Shown here one piece after another: positions 8,538 through 17,481 of a DNA stretch of 45,205 nucleotides (position 1 is the first letter of the stretch; each line of letters starts with the position of its first letter). The notes below the pieces were generated by a model that did no database searches, was not told where the DNA came from, and saw only the letters and a program-made list of their open reading frames with translations. Both the position numbers and the translations under genes were made by a program. The DNA lies in contig NZ_DS022276.1 in the NCBI RefSeq assembly GCF_000153725.1, positions 3,403,345 to 3,448,549 on the forward strand, in the 5' to 3' direction. Origin of the DNA: Salipiger bermudensis HTCC2601 (GTDB lineage: Bacteria; Pseudomonadota; Alphaproteobacteria; Rhodobacterales; Rhodobacteraceae).

Positions 8538-8567
8538 ATTATGAATTGCATAAATCGACAACGGCAA
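8538..8567 (-). promoter_or_regulatory. Candidate sigma70-type promoter for the 285-aa gene and radA-cvpA
   Basis: On the minus strand TTGCCG (8567-8562) and CATAAT (8543-8538) are separated by 18 bases. Matches to the -35 and -10 consensus are 4/6 and 5/6. It lies about 20 bp upstream of the ATG at 8517, in an AT-richer stretch that contrasts with the GC-rich flanks. It is a pattern match only. Confidence 0.3.
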
Positions 8568-8679
8568 GAATACGCCGAAGGTTGCAATTTCACCTAGATT
8601 TTTTTTGAAGGCGGCGAGAGCAACCCGGTCGAGGTTAGGTAATTCTTAACCGAATCAGAGAACTGTTTCCTGATACAGG

Positions 8680-9147
8680 TCAACTGTGGCGTGTTTTATC
8701 CCGGGATTCCGCCAACGAAATCAGGAGCGATGCGAGGATGCAGCCGGTGAACAGGTAGAGCCCCCAAGCGGTCTCGATCCGGCCCACGCCGATGCCCTTG
8801 GCCAGCGTGATATAGACCGCGATGAGGAAGATATCGGCCATTGCCAGCTTGCCGAGGATGTTGACGGCGGGCAGGGCGCGCCGGTCGAGCAGGCCGAACT
8901 GGATGAGTGCAAGGCCCAGTGTCTTGAGCCACGGCGCGAAGAGCGCAAAGACCGTGACAATGAGCGCGAGAAAGATGTCGCTGTCCCACAGCGCCTGAAG
9001 CCCGGACAGCACGCTGATCTCGTCCAGCCCGAAGAGCGGCAGGAAACCCGCGCGCACCAGCGGCGCCGCCCAAGCCACCGGATAGAGCACGAGAAGCGCG
9101 AGATTCGCGGCTTTCAGCACCGGTACGGTCAGGCGCGGGGCGGCCAT
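8680..9147 (-). CDS. PqiA-like (paraquat-inducible protein A family) membrane protein
   Basis: The 155-residue protein has four predicted membrane helices and reads like a single PqiA domain. It has the membrane segment LALLVLYPVAWAAPL, then FLPLFGLDEISVLSGLQALW, and the characteristic LGKLAMADIFLIAVYITLAK. In E. coli, PqiA carries two such domains and works with the MCE protein PqiB in lipid traffic between membranes. The ATG at 9147 lies 4 bp after the stop of the upstream gene. The gene ends an operon that contains MlaE/MlaF-type ABC components, which supports an envelope-lipid role. No MCE-domain gene is adjacent. Confidence 0.75.
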   Translation of the reverse strand: MAAPRLTVPVLKAANLALLVLYPVAWAAPLVRAGFLPLFGLDEISVLSGLQALWDSDIFLALIVTVFALFAPWLKTLGLALIQFGLLDRRALPAVNILGKLAMADIFLIAVYITLAKGIGVGRIETAWGLYLFTGCILASLLISLAESRDKTRHS

Positions 9148-9151
9148 CGCC

Positions 9152-9535
9152 TCAGACCAGACGCGTGGCGAGCCAGAGGCCAAAAAGGAGGATCAGCAGA
9201 ACCACATGCGCGATGTCGAGCCCCCGTCCGCGGCTGCCGGGCAGGTAGGCGCTGGCGGCCAGGACGAGCGAGGGGATCAGCAAAGGCAGGATGCCGCCGC
9301 CCATAGCCATGAACCGCGCCGCCGCTCCGGCCACGGCGCCCCCGGTCAGCCCGGCCACCGGGGCAAGGAGCACGATGGCCCCGAACACCGCCAGCACCAG
9401 CGCCACCACCGCCGCCCCACGGGACGGGCCGGCGGCGCGCATCGCGCGGGCCAGCGCCAGCGCGGCGACAAGCTCGAGGAAGATGAAGCGCTTGAAGATC
9501 AGGAAGGCAAGCAGGATGGGAGTGGGCTCTAGCAT
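9152..9535 (-). CDS. Small hydrophobic membrane protein of the mla-like operon
   Basis: This 127-residue product is not one I recognise by name. It has about four hydrophobic stretches, roughly residues 5-30, 40-62, 70-95 and 108-124, rich in Ala, Leu, Gly and Val. A short polar, Arg-containing loop (PGSRGRGLD) precedes the last helix. It lies between the ABC ATPase gene (3 bp gap) and the PqiA-like gene (4 bp gap), so it is almost certainly part of the same transcript. It may be an accessory membrane component of the lipid transporter, but that is inference from position only. Confidence 0.65.
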   Translation of the reverse strand: MLEPTPILLAFLIFKRFIFLELVAALALARAMRAAGPSRGAAVVALVLAVFGAIVLLAPVAGLTGGAVAGAAARFMAMGGGILPLLIPSLVLAASAYLPGSRGRGLDIAHVVLLILLFGLWLATRLV

Positions 9536-9538
9536 GGT

Positions 9539-10306
9539 TTACCTCACGGCCTCGATCGGGCCCTCGGCGCGCCCGTGGATGAATTGTTGCAGATAGGGGT
9601 CGGCGGCGCGGTCCATCTCGGCCACAGGGCCAGTCCACTTGATGACGCCGTCATGCAGCATCGCCACGTCATCGGCGATGGCGCGCACCGAGCTCATGTC
9701 ATGGGTGATGGTCATCGCGGTGGCCCCCATCTCGGTGACGATCTCGCGGATCAGATCGTTGATCACGCCGGCCATGATCGGGTCGAGCCCGGTGGTGGGC
9801 TCGTCGAAGAAGATGATCTCGGGGTCGGCGGCGATGGCGCGGGCGAGGCCCACGCGCTTCTGCATCCCGCCCGAGAGCTCGGCCGGGAAGGCATCGGCCA
9901 CGTCCGGGGTCAGCCCGACGCGGCGCAGCTTCTCGATGGCGATCTCGCGCGCCTCGCGTTTGGGGCGCTTCAGCGCGCCGCGCAGCAGGCGGAAGGCGAC
10001 GTTCTGCCAGACCGGCAGCGAGTCGAAGAGCGCGCCCCCCTGGAACAGCATTCCGAAGCGGGCGAGAAAGGCGTCGCGGTCGCCCTCGTGCATGTCATGG
10101 CCATCGACGAAGATCTGCCCGGCATCGGGCTCGATCAGCCCGAGGATGCATTTCAGCGTCACCGATTTGCCGGAGCCCGAGCCGCCGATGATCACCATCG
10201 AGGTGCCGCGCGGGATGCTCAGATGCACGTCGCGCAGCACGGTCTTGTCGCCGAAGGCCTTGGCCACGTGGCGCATCTCGATCATCGGGGGCAGCGCGTC
10301 GGTCAT
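9539..10306 (-). CDS. MlaF-type ABC transporter ATP-binding protein
   Basis: This 255-residue ATPase has the ordered motifs of an ABC protein: Walker A GGSGSGKSVTLK, Q-loop MLFQGGALFDS, signature LSGGMQKRVGLARA, Walker B EIIFFDEPTTGLDP and switch His in TITHDMSS. The GALFDS Q-loop and SGGMQKR signature are typical of MlaF-type ATPases, which drive lipid transport across the periplasm with an MlaE permease. The ATG at 10306 overlaps the stop of the permease gene by four bases. The frame is open far upstream, but the ABC domain begins right after this start. It is likely cytoplasmic and bound to the MlaE-type protein encoded next to it. Confidence 0.9.
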   Translation of the reverse strand: MTDALPPMIEMRHVAKAFGDKTVLRDVHLSIPRGTSMVIIGGSGSGKSVTLKCILGLIEPDAGQIFVDGHDMHEGDRDAFLARFGMLFQGGALFDSLPVWQNVAFRLLRGALKRPKREAREIAIEKLRRVGLTPDVADAFPAELSGGMQKRVGLARAIAADPEIIFFDEPTTGLDPIMAGVINDLIREIVTEMGATAMTITHDMSSVRAIADDVAMLHDGVIKWTGPVAEMDRAADPYLQQFIHGRAEGPIEAVR

Positions 10307-11085
10307 ATCGAGAAGAACACCCCCGTGAGCAGGAAATTCGCCGCAAGGATCAGCACCGCTGCCGCTTCGACCGAGCCCTTGGTGGCGCGGCCCACGCCCT
10401 GCGCGCCGCGACCGGACTGCATGCCGTAGAAGCACCCCATCAGCGCCGCGATGCCGCCGAAGGCGCAGCCCTTGACCAGCGACGACACGATGTCGAGGGG
10501 CTCGAGGAAATCGACGGTGTTCTCGAGATAGGCCGCCGGGTTGAAGCCGAGCGAGCCGGTGGCGACGAAATAGCCGCCGAAGATGCCGATCACGTCGCCG
10601 ACCGCCACCAACAGCGGCACCACGATCAGCGCCGCGAGGAGGCGCGGGACGACGAGGTATTTCATCGGGTGGGTCGAGAGCGTCACGAGCGCGTCGATCT
10701 GCTCGGTCACCTTCATCGTGGCGATCTCGGCGGCGATGCTCGAGGTCACCCGCGCGGCGATCATCAGCCCCACCAGCACCGGCCCGAGCTCGCGCACCAT
10801 GCCGATGGCGACGATCTGCGGCACCACCGCCTCGGCATTGAAGCGGGCGCCGCCGGAATAGATCTGCAGCGCCAGCGCGCCGCCGGTGAACACCGCCGTC
10901 AGCCCCACCACCGGCAGCGACAGCCAGCCGATCTGCAACAGCGCGTTGAGGAACTCGCGGCCGTAGACCGGCGGGCGCACCACATGGCTGATCGCAGCAC
11001 ACGCAAAAAGTGCGACGCGCCCGATGGCGGCAAGCAACCCAAGAGCCGCGCGGCCGATCAGCGCCAGTGGCGTGGCGAGGCTCAT
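10303..11085 (-). CDS. MlaE-type ABC transporter permease
   Basis: The 260-residue inner-membrane protein has the MlaE (DUF140) hallmarks: [14 protein letters not shown], the long conserved run with [18 protein letters not shown], and [13 protein letters not shown], followed by [11 protein letters not shown] and [15 protein letters not shown]. Such permeases pair with an MlaF ATPase and usually an MCE-domain MlaD in phospholipid trafficking that maintains outer-membrane asymmetry. The start at 11085 overlaps the stop of alr by four bases, and its own stop overlaps the ATPase start by four. This gives a tightly coupled alr-permease-ATPase order. No MCE protein is encoded in this stretch. Confidence 0.9.
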   Translation of the reverse strand: MSLATPLALIGRAALGLLAAIGRVALFACAAISHVVRPPVYGREFLNALLQIGWLSLPVVGLTAVFTGGALALQIYSGGARFNAEAVVPQIVAIGMVRELGPVLVGLMIAARVTSSIAAEIATMKVTEQIDALVTLSTHPMKYLVVPRLLAALIVVPLLVAVGDVIGIFGGYFVATGSLGFNPAAYLENTVDFLEPLDIVSSLVKGCAFGGIAALMGCFYGMQSGRGAQGVGRATKGSVEAAAVLILAANFLLTGVFFSI

Positions 11086-12119
11086 GCCCCGGTATAGGTC
11101 CGGGCGTAGCGGTTGCCGAGCGAGGTCAGAACCTCGTAGCCGATGGTGCCGATGGCGTCGGCCACGGTGTCGACGCTTTGCTTCTGGCCCAGAAGCTCGA
11201 CCTGCTCGGGCACCTCCTTGAGCGTGGTGACGTCGATGGTGATCAGGTCCATCGAGACCCGGCCGAGGATCTTGCAGCGCGTGTTTCCAGCCCAGACATA
11301 GCCCTTCTTGGCCAGCGCCCGGTGGATGCCGTCGGCATAGCCTGCAGCAATCGTGGCGACCTTGGTGGGCACGCGCGCCACCCAAGCGTTGCCATAGCCC
11401 ACCGACTCGCCCGGCGTGACCTCGCGGGTCTGGATCACCGGCAGCATGAGTTCGACCACGGGTGTCGCATCCGCGAAGGGCAGACCGCCATAGATCCCGA
11501 TGCCGGGGCGGGTGAGCTCGAAATGGTAGTCCGGGCCCATCAGGATGCCGCCGGTGGCCGAAAGCGAGCGCGGCGCATCGATGTCGTCGGTCATCTCGCG
11601 GAAAGTGCGCAGCTGCAGCGCGTTCATGCCATGCTCGGGCTCGTCGGCGCAGGCCAGGTGCGACATCACCAGCCGCGGCTTCTGCGCCAGTGCAATCTCG
11701 CGCAGCGCCGCCCATTCCGACGGCTCCATGCCAAGTCGGTTCATGCCGCTGTCGAGTTGGATGCCGAACGGATGGCCGGGCAGGGCCTCGACATGGCGCA
11801 GCATCTGGTCGATCGAATTGATCATCGGCACGAGGTTCGCGGCGCGCAGCGCCTCGGCATCGCCCTTCATGTGGCCGGAGAACACGCAGATCTCGGGCCC
11901 CTCGCCAAGCACCCGGCGCAGGGTCACGCCTTCCGAGGCGATGGCGACGAAGAAGCGCTTGGCGCCGGCGTCGGCCAGCACCGGGGCGACCTTGTCGACC
12001 CCCAGCCCGTAGGCATCCGCCTTGACGACGGCCCCGGCCTCGCCGGTGGTGAGATCTGCGAGCGCGCGCCAGTTGGCGCGGATCGCGGCGAGGTCGATAG
12101 AAAGCTGTGCCTGTGCCAT
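11082..12119 (-). CDS. alr: Alanine racemase
   Basis: Alr is a PLP enzyme that makes D-alanine for peptidoglycan. The 345-residue protein has the N-terminal barrel motif with the PLP lysine, [11 protein letters not shown] (residues 30-40). The second catalytic residue, a tyrosine, is in [22 protein letters not shown] and the C-terminal [15 protein letters not shown] (cofactor and substrate contacts) are also present. The ATG at 12119 is preferred over the upstream TTG at 12137: the protein then begins at the normal place and AAGG lies just before the ATG. It is downstream of dnaB, a pairing common in alphaproteobacteria. Confidence 0.95.
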   Translation of the reverse strand: MAQAQLSIDLAAIRANWRALADLTTGEAGAVVKADAYGLGVDKVAPVLADAGAKRFFVAIASEGVTLRRVLGEGPEICVFSGHMKGDAEALRAANLVPMINSIDQMLRHVEALPGHPFGIQLDSGMNRLGMEPSEWAALREIALAQKPRLVMSHLACADEPEHGMNALQLRTFREMTDDIDAPRSLSATGGILMGPDYHFELTRPGIGIYGGLPFADATPVVELMLPVIQTREVTPGESVGYGNAWVARVPTKVATIAAGYADGIHRALAKKGYVWAGNTRCKILGRVSMDLITIDVTTLKEVPEQVELLGQKQSVDTVADAIGTIGYEVLTSLGNRYARTYTGA

Positions 12120-12180
12120 GCCTTGCTTGAAATCCAACCCCGCAGGGGCGTCAAGTGGGAAAGCGGTCGCGGGCGGCGGC

Positions 12181-13665
12181 TCAGAAGCCGTCGCCGTCCT
12201 GCTGCCACGGTTTGACGAGGTTTCCGAAGCGGGTGAACTGGCTCTCGAAGGACAGCTCGACGGTGCCGATGGGGCCGTGACGCTGTTTGCCGATGATCAC
12301 CTCGGCCTTGGCGTGCAGACGGCTCATGCGCTCCTGCCACGCGGCCATCTCGTCGAGACGGTCGTCCGAGGGCTTCTCGCGCTCGACATAGTATTCCTCG
12401 CGGAACACGAACATCACCACGTCGGCGTCCTGCTCGATCGAGCCCGATTCGCGCAGGTCCGAGAGCTGCGGCCGCTTGTCGTCGCGGCTTTCCACCTGGC
12501 GCGACAGCTGCGACAGCGCGATCACCGGGATGTTGAGCTCCTTGGCGATGGCCTTCAGGCCCATCGAGATCTCGGCGATCTCCTGCACGCGGTTGTCGGC
12601 GGTGCCGCGCAACAGCTGCAGGTAGTCGACGATGATCAGGTCGAGCCCGTGGGTCCGCTTCAGCCGGCGCGAGCGCGCGGCGACTTGGCTGATCGGCAGG
12701 GCCGGGGTGTCGTCGATGAAGAGCGGGCAGGCCTCGAGCTCCTTCGCGGCCTCGACGAAGCGGCGGAACTCCTTCTCGTCCATGTCGCCCTGGCGGATCT
12801 TGTGGCTCGAGATCTCCGAGGCCTCGGCGAGGATCCGGCCGGCGAGCTGTTCGGCGCTCATCTCGAGGCTGAAGAAGCCCACGACGCCGCCGTCGATGGC
12901 GCCCTCGGAGCCGTCATGCTTCTGGCCGCGCTTGTAGGCCTTGGCGATGTTGAAGGCGATGTTGGTGGCGAGCGACGTCTTGCCCATCGAGGGGCGCCCG
13001 GCGAGGATCAGAAGGTCCGACGGGTGCAGCCCGCCGAGCTTCTTGTCCATGTCGATGAGCCCCGTCGAAATGCCGGCCAGTCCGCCCTCGCGCTGGTAGG
13101 CGGCGTTGGCCACGTTCACGGCCTCGGTCACGGCGCGCAGGAAGGACTGGAAGCCGCCCTCGGTCTGGCCCTGTTCGGCCAGCTTGTAGAGCGCCTGTTC
13201 GGCCTCGACGATCTGTTCCTTGGGCTCGGATTTCACGTCGACCTTGGCGGCCTTCGAGGCGATGTCACGGCCCAGCTGGATCAGGTCGCGGCGCACCGCG
13301 AGATCATAGATCATCTGGGCGTAATCGCGGACCGCGAAGCTCGAGACCGCGGCGCCGGCGAGACGCGCAAGATATGCCGGCCCGCCGAGCTCTTTCAGGC
13401 CCTCGTCATCCTCCATGAACGCCTTCAGCGTCACCGGGGAGGCGAGGTTGTTCTTGGCGATGCGCGCGGCGGCGATCTCGTAGATGCGGGCGTGCACCGG
13501 CTCGAAGAAATGGTGCGCGCTGAGGATCGCAGCGACCCGGTCGTAGATGTCGTTGTTGGTCAGGATCGCGCCCAGCAGCTGCTGCTCGGCCTCGATCGAA
13601 TGCGGCATCGTTTCCGGCTGCTCGACCTCGACGCCGGTCGGATTGAACACGCTGTGATCGTTCAT
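12181..13665 (-). CDS. dnaB: Replicative DNA helicase DnaB
   Basis: DnaB is the hexameric helicase that unwinds DNA ahead of the replisome. The 494-residue product has the N-terminal helical domain starting [16 protein letters not shown] (residues 20-35). A linker leads to the RecA-like ATPase with Walker [16 protein letters not shown] (about 219-233) and Walker [13 protein letters not shown]. Motif H4 is [20 protein letters not shown]. An insert with Lys, Gly and Asp ([16 protein letters not shown]) sits between the Walker A helix and [11 protein letters not shown], a feature I have seen in alphaproteobacterial DnaB. The gene is followed by alr after 61 bp and preceded by about 245 bp without a gene. 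Confidence 0.97.
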   Translation of the reverse strand: MNDHSVFNPTGVEVEQPETMPHSIEAEQQLLGAILTNNDIYDRVAAILSAHHFFEPVHARIYEIAAARIAKNNLASPVTLKAFMEDDEGLKELGGPAYLARLAGAAVSSFAVRDYAQMIYDLAVRRDLIQLGRDIASKAAKVDVKSEPKEQIVEAEQALYKLAEQGQTEGGFQSFLRAVTEAVNVANAAYQREGGLAGISTGLIDMDKKLGGLHPSDLLILAGRPSMGKTSLATNIAFNIAKAYKRGQKHDGSEGAIDGGVVGFFSLEMSAEQLAGRILAEASEISSHKIRQGDMDEKEFRRFVEAAKELEACPLFIDDTPALPISQVAARSRRLKRTHGLDLIIVDYLQLLRGTADNRVQEIAEISMGLKAIAKELNIPVIALSQLSRQVESRDDKRPQLSDLRESGSIEQDADVVMFVFREEYYVEREKPSDDRLDEMAAWQERMSRLHAKAEVIIGKQRHGPIGTVELSFESQFTRFGNLVKPWQQDGDGF

Positions 13666-13910
13666 TGCTCTGCCCTGTCCTTGCCTGTCTCTGCCCTGTT
13701 ATCCCACTGCCCAGGTGGTTCGTGCGTGATAGCCAATGACGGCGCAAACACCAATCGGGATATGTTTGTGGACAACCGGCGGATAAGCCGGTGGAGATCG
13801 CGAGCAGCGCCCGCGACCATCTTCATATCGTATCACGGCCGGGAAGTATCGCAACATTTAGAGAACCTGTCGCGATTCTCCACGGCGCGTCGCCCGGCTT
13901 GAAAACTGGC

Positions 13911-14591
13911 CTATGCGCCGTTTTCCGCCTGCCATTTACGCGGGTCGGCGAGGAACGCCTCGACCTGCGCGAGGGTGTCGGCGTCAAAGCCGCCGCGCGC
14001 CTTGGCCTCGGCCAGCACGTCGTGCCAGGTGCAGAGATAGTGCAGCTCGACACCGTGATCGCCGAGCGTCTTGGTGGTCTCGGGGAAGATGCCGTAATAG
14101 AAGATGACGGCGGTGTGGGCACAGCTGGCGCCGGTCTCGCGGATCGCGTCGACGAAGCTCAGCTTCGAGCCGCCATCGGTGGTGAGATCCTCGACCAGCA
14201 GCACGCGCTGGCCTTCGGTCATCACGCCCTCGATGCGGGCGTTGCGGCCATAGCCCTTGGGCTTCTTGCGCACATAGGTCATCGGCAGCGCCATGCGCTC
14301 GGCCACCATGGCGGCAAAGGGGATGCCCGCGGTCTCACCGCCGGCGATGTTGTCGAAGGCCTCGAAACCGGCATTGCGCATCACGGTGACGGTGAGGAAA
14401 TCCATCAGCGTCGAGCGCACGCGCGGGAACGAGTTCGGCTTGCGGCAGTCGATATAGACCGGCGAGGGCAGGCCGGAGGCCAGCTTGAACGGCGCGCCGT
14501 TCTCCATGAAATGCACCGCGCCGATCTCCCACAGCATGCGCGCGGTGAGGCGGGCCATTTCTTCGGACGAGGGATAGGACGAGGGGATCAT
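13911..14591 (-). CDS. pyrE: Orotate phosphoribosyltransferase
   Basis: PyrE joins orotate to PRPP to give OMP in pyrimidine synthesis. The 226-residue protein carries the PRPP-binding loop [14 protein letters not shown] and the substrate segment [15 protein letters not shown]. The flexible catalytic loop is seen as [19 protein letters not shown] chose the ATG at 14591 because TGGAG lies eight bases before it; a GTG at 14600 is an alternative. It is followed by no close gene on its strand and is preceded by pyrC with a 186-bp gap that contains a dispersed repeat, so the two pyr genes may not form a tight operon. Confidence 0.95.
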   Translation of the reverse strand: MIPSSYPSSEEMARLTARMLWEIGAVHFMENGAPFKLASGLPSPVYIDCRKPNSFPRVRSTLMDFLTVTVMRNAGFEAFDNIAGGETAGIPFAAMVAERMALPMTYVRKKPKGYGRNARIEGVMTEGQRVLLVEDLTTDGGSKLSFVDAIRETGASCAHTAVIFYYGIFPETTKTLGDHGVELHYLCTWHDVLAEAKARGGFDADTLAQVEAFLADPRKWQAENGA

Positions 14592-14660
14592 CGGGCGCAC
14601 TCCAGGCTGAAAGACGCCGTCCCTCTAGCCCGAAACCGCCCCCGCAGGGAAGGCCCTGCA

Positions 14661-14749
14661 TCTTCTCTGGTTCGACAAATACCTCGGGGTGAATGCCGCG
14701 CCCCGCGCGGCAGAGGGGCAGCGCCCCTCGCACCGGCCGAGCGGCCGGT
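14661..14749. repeat. Dispersed intergenic GC-hairpin repeat, copy 1
   Basis: The copy begins CTTCTCTGGTTC, continues with an A-rich run and TACCTCGGGG, and leads into strong hairpins. GAGGGGC (14713-14719) pairs with GCCCCTC (14723-14729), and ACCGGCC (14732-14738) pairs with GGCCGGT (14743-14749). The same layout recurs at 15945-16070, 19863-19985 and 29904-29966. All copies lie between genes. Confidence 0.7.
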
Positions 14750-14777
14750 GCCAAAGGTTTCCGGTGCGCGGTTCGCC

Positions 14778-15812
14778 TCAGAGCACCCGCCAGTGCAGCG
14801 GGAAGCCCGGATCGAACACGGTGACCGGGCCGTCGCCGGTCTCGATCTTCTCGGGATAGCGCACCGCGTTGCCTTTCTCGAGCGTGATCCGCGCCTCGTT
14901 CGGCTCCAGCCCGTAGAAGGCCGGACCGTTGAGCGAGGTGAATCCCTCGAGCCGGTCGAGCGCGCCGGCCTGCTCGAACACCTCCGCCAGAACGGACATG
15001 GTGTTGGTGGCGGTGAAGCAACCGGCGCAGCCGCAGGCGCTTTCCTTGTTGGGATCGGTATGCGGCGCGCTGTCGGTGCCGAGGAAAAAGCTCTTGTCTC
15101 CGCACGTCGCCGCCTCGAGCAGGGCCTGGCGATGGGTTTCGCGTTTGGCCACCGGCAGGCAGTAGTAATGCGGCTTGATGCCGCCGACGAGGATGTGGTT
15201 GCGGTTGATCACCAGGTGATGCGTGGTGATCGTGGCGCCAAGATCGTCGCCGCCCGCACGGGCGTAGTCGGCGCCGTCCTTGGTGGTGATGTGTTCCATG
15301 ACGACGCGGAGACCAGGCGTGGCGCGGCGGATCGGGTCGAGCACGCGGTCGATGAACACCGCCTCGCGGTCGAAGATGTCGACATCGCCATCGACCACCT
15401 CGCCATGCACGCAGAGCGGAATGCCGTGCTCGGCCATGGTCTCGAGCACCGGACGGACCTTGTCGAAATCGCGCACGCCCGAGGCCGAGTTGGTCGTCGC
15501 GCCCGCCGGGTAAAGCTTGACCGCGGTGATGATGCCCTCGGCCTTGGCCTTCGCGACGTCCGCCGGATCGGTCTCCTCGGTGAGATAGAGCGTCATCAGC
15601 GGGGTGAAGCCGCTGCCCTCGGGAATGGCGGCGCGGATGCGCTCGCGATAGTCCGCCGCCTGCGCGCCGGTCACCACCGGGGGCACGAGGTTGGGCATGA
15701 TGATGGCGCGGCCGAAATGGCGCGCGGTCTCGGGGGTCACGGCGCGCAGCATCGCGCCATCGCGCAGATGCAGGTGCCAGTCGTCGGGGCGTCGCAGGGT
15801 GATCTGGGTCAT
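14778..15812 (-). CDS. pyrC: Dihydroorotase
   Basis: PyrC closes carbamoyl-aspartate to dihydroorotate. The 344-residue protein matches the class II (E. coli PyrC-like) type. The metal-binding HxH is in [10 protein letters not shown] (residues 10-19) and the carboxylated lysine in [14 protein letters not shown]. Later metal ligands are in VHGEVV and EHITTKDG, and the catalytic Asp is in [10 protein letters not shown]. The start [12 protein letters not shown] at 15812 is the normal N-terminus; the open frame to 15917 adds only low-complexity residues. A cluster of Cys in [11 protein letters not shown] is typical of this subfamily. Copies of the dispersed repeat flank the gene on both sides. 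Confidence 0.96.
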   Translation of the reverse strand: MTQITLRRPDDWHLHLRDGAMLRAVTPETARHFGRAIIMPNLVPPVVTGAQAADYRERIRAAIPEGSGFTPLMTLYLTEETDPADVAKAKAEGIITAVKLYPAGATTNSASGVRDFDKVRPVLETMAEHGIPLCVHGEVVDGDVDIFDREAVFIDRVLDPIRRATPGLRVVMEHITTKDGADYARAGGDDLGATITTHHLVINRNHILVGGIKPHYYCLPVAKRETHRQALLEAATCGDKSFFLGTDSAPHTDPNKESACGCAGCFTATNTMSVLAEVFEQAGALDRLEGFTSLNGPAFYGLEPNEARITLEKGNAVRYPEKIETGDGPVTVFDPGFPLHWRVL

Positions 15813-15944
15813 GGCCGAGCCGATAGCACGCGGCGCGGATCTGGGCCAGCGGGAAGCGCCCGGAGCGCCCCACCTCGATGCGGTGCCTGGGGACCGGGCG
15901 GTCAAGAGACGCTGCACCTGTCACGCCGGAGGTGTGCCTTCGAA

Positions 15945-16070
15945 AGAAAGGAGGGGGCGCTGCCCCCTCTTGGCCTACGGCCAATTCACCCCCGAGGTAT
16001 TTTTGAACCAAAGAAGCCAGAAGCGCTGCGCCCCTGGCTTCTCTTCGTCAAAAATACTCCCGCCGGAGGC
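15945..16070. repeat. Dispersed intergenic repeat, copy 2 (inverted pair)
   Basis: Here two repeat modules face away from a centre near 16025. The minus-strand module contains GAGGGGG/CCCCCTC hairpin arms and then GTATTTTTGAACC on the plus strand. The plus-strand module runs GGCTTCTCTTCGTC, AAAAATAC, TCCCGCCGGAGGC and ends at 16070. The 40 bases at 16031-16070 are identical to 19946-19985. The two outer arms can pair imperfectly over about 22 bases. Confidence 0.75.
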
Positions 16071-16098
16071 AGGCCGGTCGGTGGGGCCTGGTGCCGCC

Positions 16099-17298
16099 TC
16101 AGGTGCCGCCGCTGCGGGTGGCGGTCAGATCGATCAGCACCTCGACCTCGAAGCTCAACTGCCCGGGGTCGGCCATGTTGTCGCCGATGCCGTAGTTGCG
16201 ACGGTCGAGCGTGGTGCGGCCCTGCATCTCGGCGGTGTCGCCGTCGAGGGTCAGTGTGAAGGGCAGGGTGACAGGCATCTCGGCGCCCTTCAGGGACAGC
16301 GTGCCCTGTGCCTCGTAGCCGTCGGCCACGTTCATGAGGTCGGCGCGGAAGCTGGCCGTGGGAAACTCGCTGGCGGCAAAGAAATCCGCTCCCAGTGCCT
16401 GGCTGGTGACCGAACCGAGCGTCAGCGAGGGGATCGAGATCGTCACATCGACCTCGCCGGCCTTGCCGGGCGCGTCCTGCGGCTCGAAGGCGATCGCCGC
16501 GGTCCAGTCGGCGAAGCTGCCGGTGACCTCGGAGCCCATCTGCACGAGGCTGATCGAGAGCGTGCCCTCCTGCACCTCCCAGTCCGAGGCCGCGGCTTCG
16601 AGCGCCGGCGCGTCGCTGCTTTCGTCGTTGGTGAAGTACCCGGCTGCCGCGCCGCCGCCAATCACTGCGATCCAGGCTGCCAGCGCCAGCGCCGCAGGGG
16701 CTGCACCGCCGTGGCGCCCGCCGGGCTGGCCGGCGGGTTCGCCGCGGGCCATGCGGCGCAGGGTGGCGTCGCGGTCGACCGCGGCGTGCTTGATGGCGCC
16801 CGCCACATGCAGCACCAGCGCCCCCACCAGCAGCCACTGCGCGAGGAAATGCACCGTCGCCATGGTCTCCGCCAGCTCCGGCGAATTGGGCACGAAGGGC
16901 AGGTCTTGGCCGAAGGGCCACCAGATTGGCGCGAAGCCGTCGGTTGCGGCGTGCTCGATCCAGCCCGACAGCGGCACGATCACCAGCGCTGCGTAGAGCG
17001 CCCAGTGCACGGTGTCGGCCAGCGTGGTCTCGGCGCGGCGGTCGGGATGCAGCGGCACCGGGCGCGGCTGCACGATGGCCCAGAAGATGCGCCCCAGCGC
17101 CAGCAGGAAGATCGCCACGCCAAGCGTCTTGTGGGCCGAGAACAGCGCCGTCTTGAGCGCGATTTGGCCTGCGTCCTGCATCGGCGCGAGATGCGCGATC
17201 CAGCCCAGCGGGATCATGATCAGGATGCCGAGCGCGATCAGCCAATGGAAGGTCCGCGCGAGGCTGCCGTAGGAGGTGGCGGTGTTGGAGAGGGGCAT
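16099..17298 (-). CDS. Cytochrome b561 - YceI domain fusion protein
   Basis: The 399-residue protein joins two domains. Residues 1 to about 185 form a four-helix cytochrome b561 (YodB/CybB type) with conserved haem-ligand histidines visible in ARTFHWLIALG, FSAHKTLGVA, DTVHWALYAAL and VLHVAGAIKHAAV. After a linker and another membrane helix (about 200-222), residues 235-399 form a periplasmic YceI-type lipocalin-like domain with GTLSISLVQMGSEVTGSF, SLTLGSVTSQAL and MQGRTTLDRRNYGIGDN. YceI proteins bind isoprenoid lipids, and b561 proteins shuttle electrons with quinones. The fusion suggests a membrane electron-transfer protein that presents or senses quinone-like lipids, which is inference. 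Confidence 0.9.
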   Translation of the reverse strand: MPLSNTATSYGSLARTFHWLIALGILIMIPLGWIAHLAPMQDAGQIALKTALFSAHKTLGVAIFLLALGRIFWAIVQPRPVPLHPDRRAETTLADTVHWALYAALVIVPLSGWIEHAATDGFAPIWWPFGQDLPFVPNSPELAETMATVHFLAQWLLVGALVLHVAGAIKHAAVDRDATLRRMARGEPAGQPGGRHGGAAPAALALAAWIAVIGGGAAAGYFTNDESSDAPALEAAASDWEVQEGTLSISLVQMGSEVTGSFADWTAAIAFEPQDAPGKAGEVDVTISIPSLTLGSVTSQALGADFFAASEFPTASFRADLMNVADGYEAQGTLSLKGAEMPVTLPFTLTLDGDTAEMQGRTTLDRRNYGIGDNMADPGQLSFEVEVLIDLTATRSGGT

Positions 17299-17481
17299 CC
17301 GGGGCTCCTGTCGGGAGTGGTTGATATGCCGGCAAACCTAGCCTTGCTGCGCCGCAGCGCAATTGCGGAGCCGCGCACAGGTCTCGTGCGTCAGCGTTGC
17401 GAAGCCGTGGCAACGGCGCTAAGGGAGGCCTCCATCGGCACGGCAGACGTGCGCAAACTGCAACAGTTGGGAGGACCGCAG

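Noticed and set aside
15691-17481. N-terminal extension of fabD by about 600 codons
   Set aside because: This part is antisense to pyrC and the b561-YceI gene and contains repeat sequence. FabD starts at ATG 17482 with a good ribosome-binding site.
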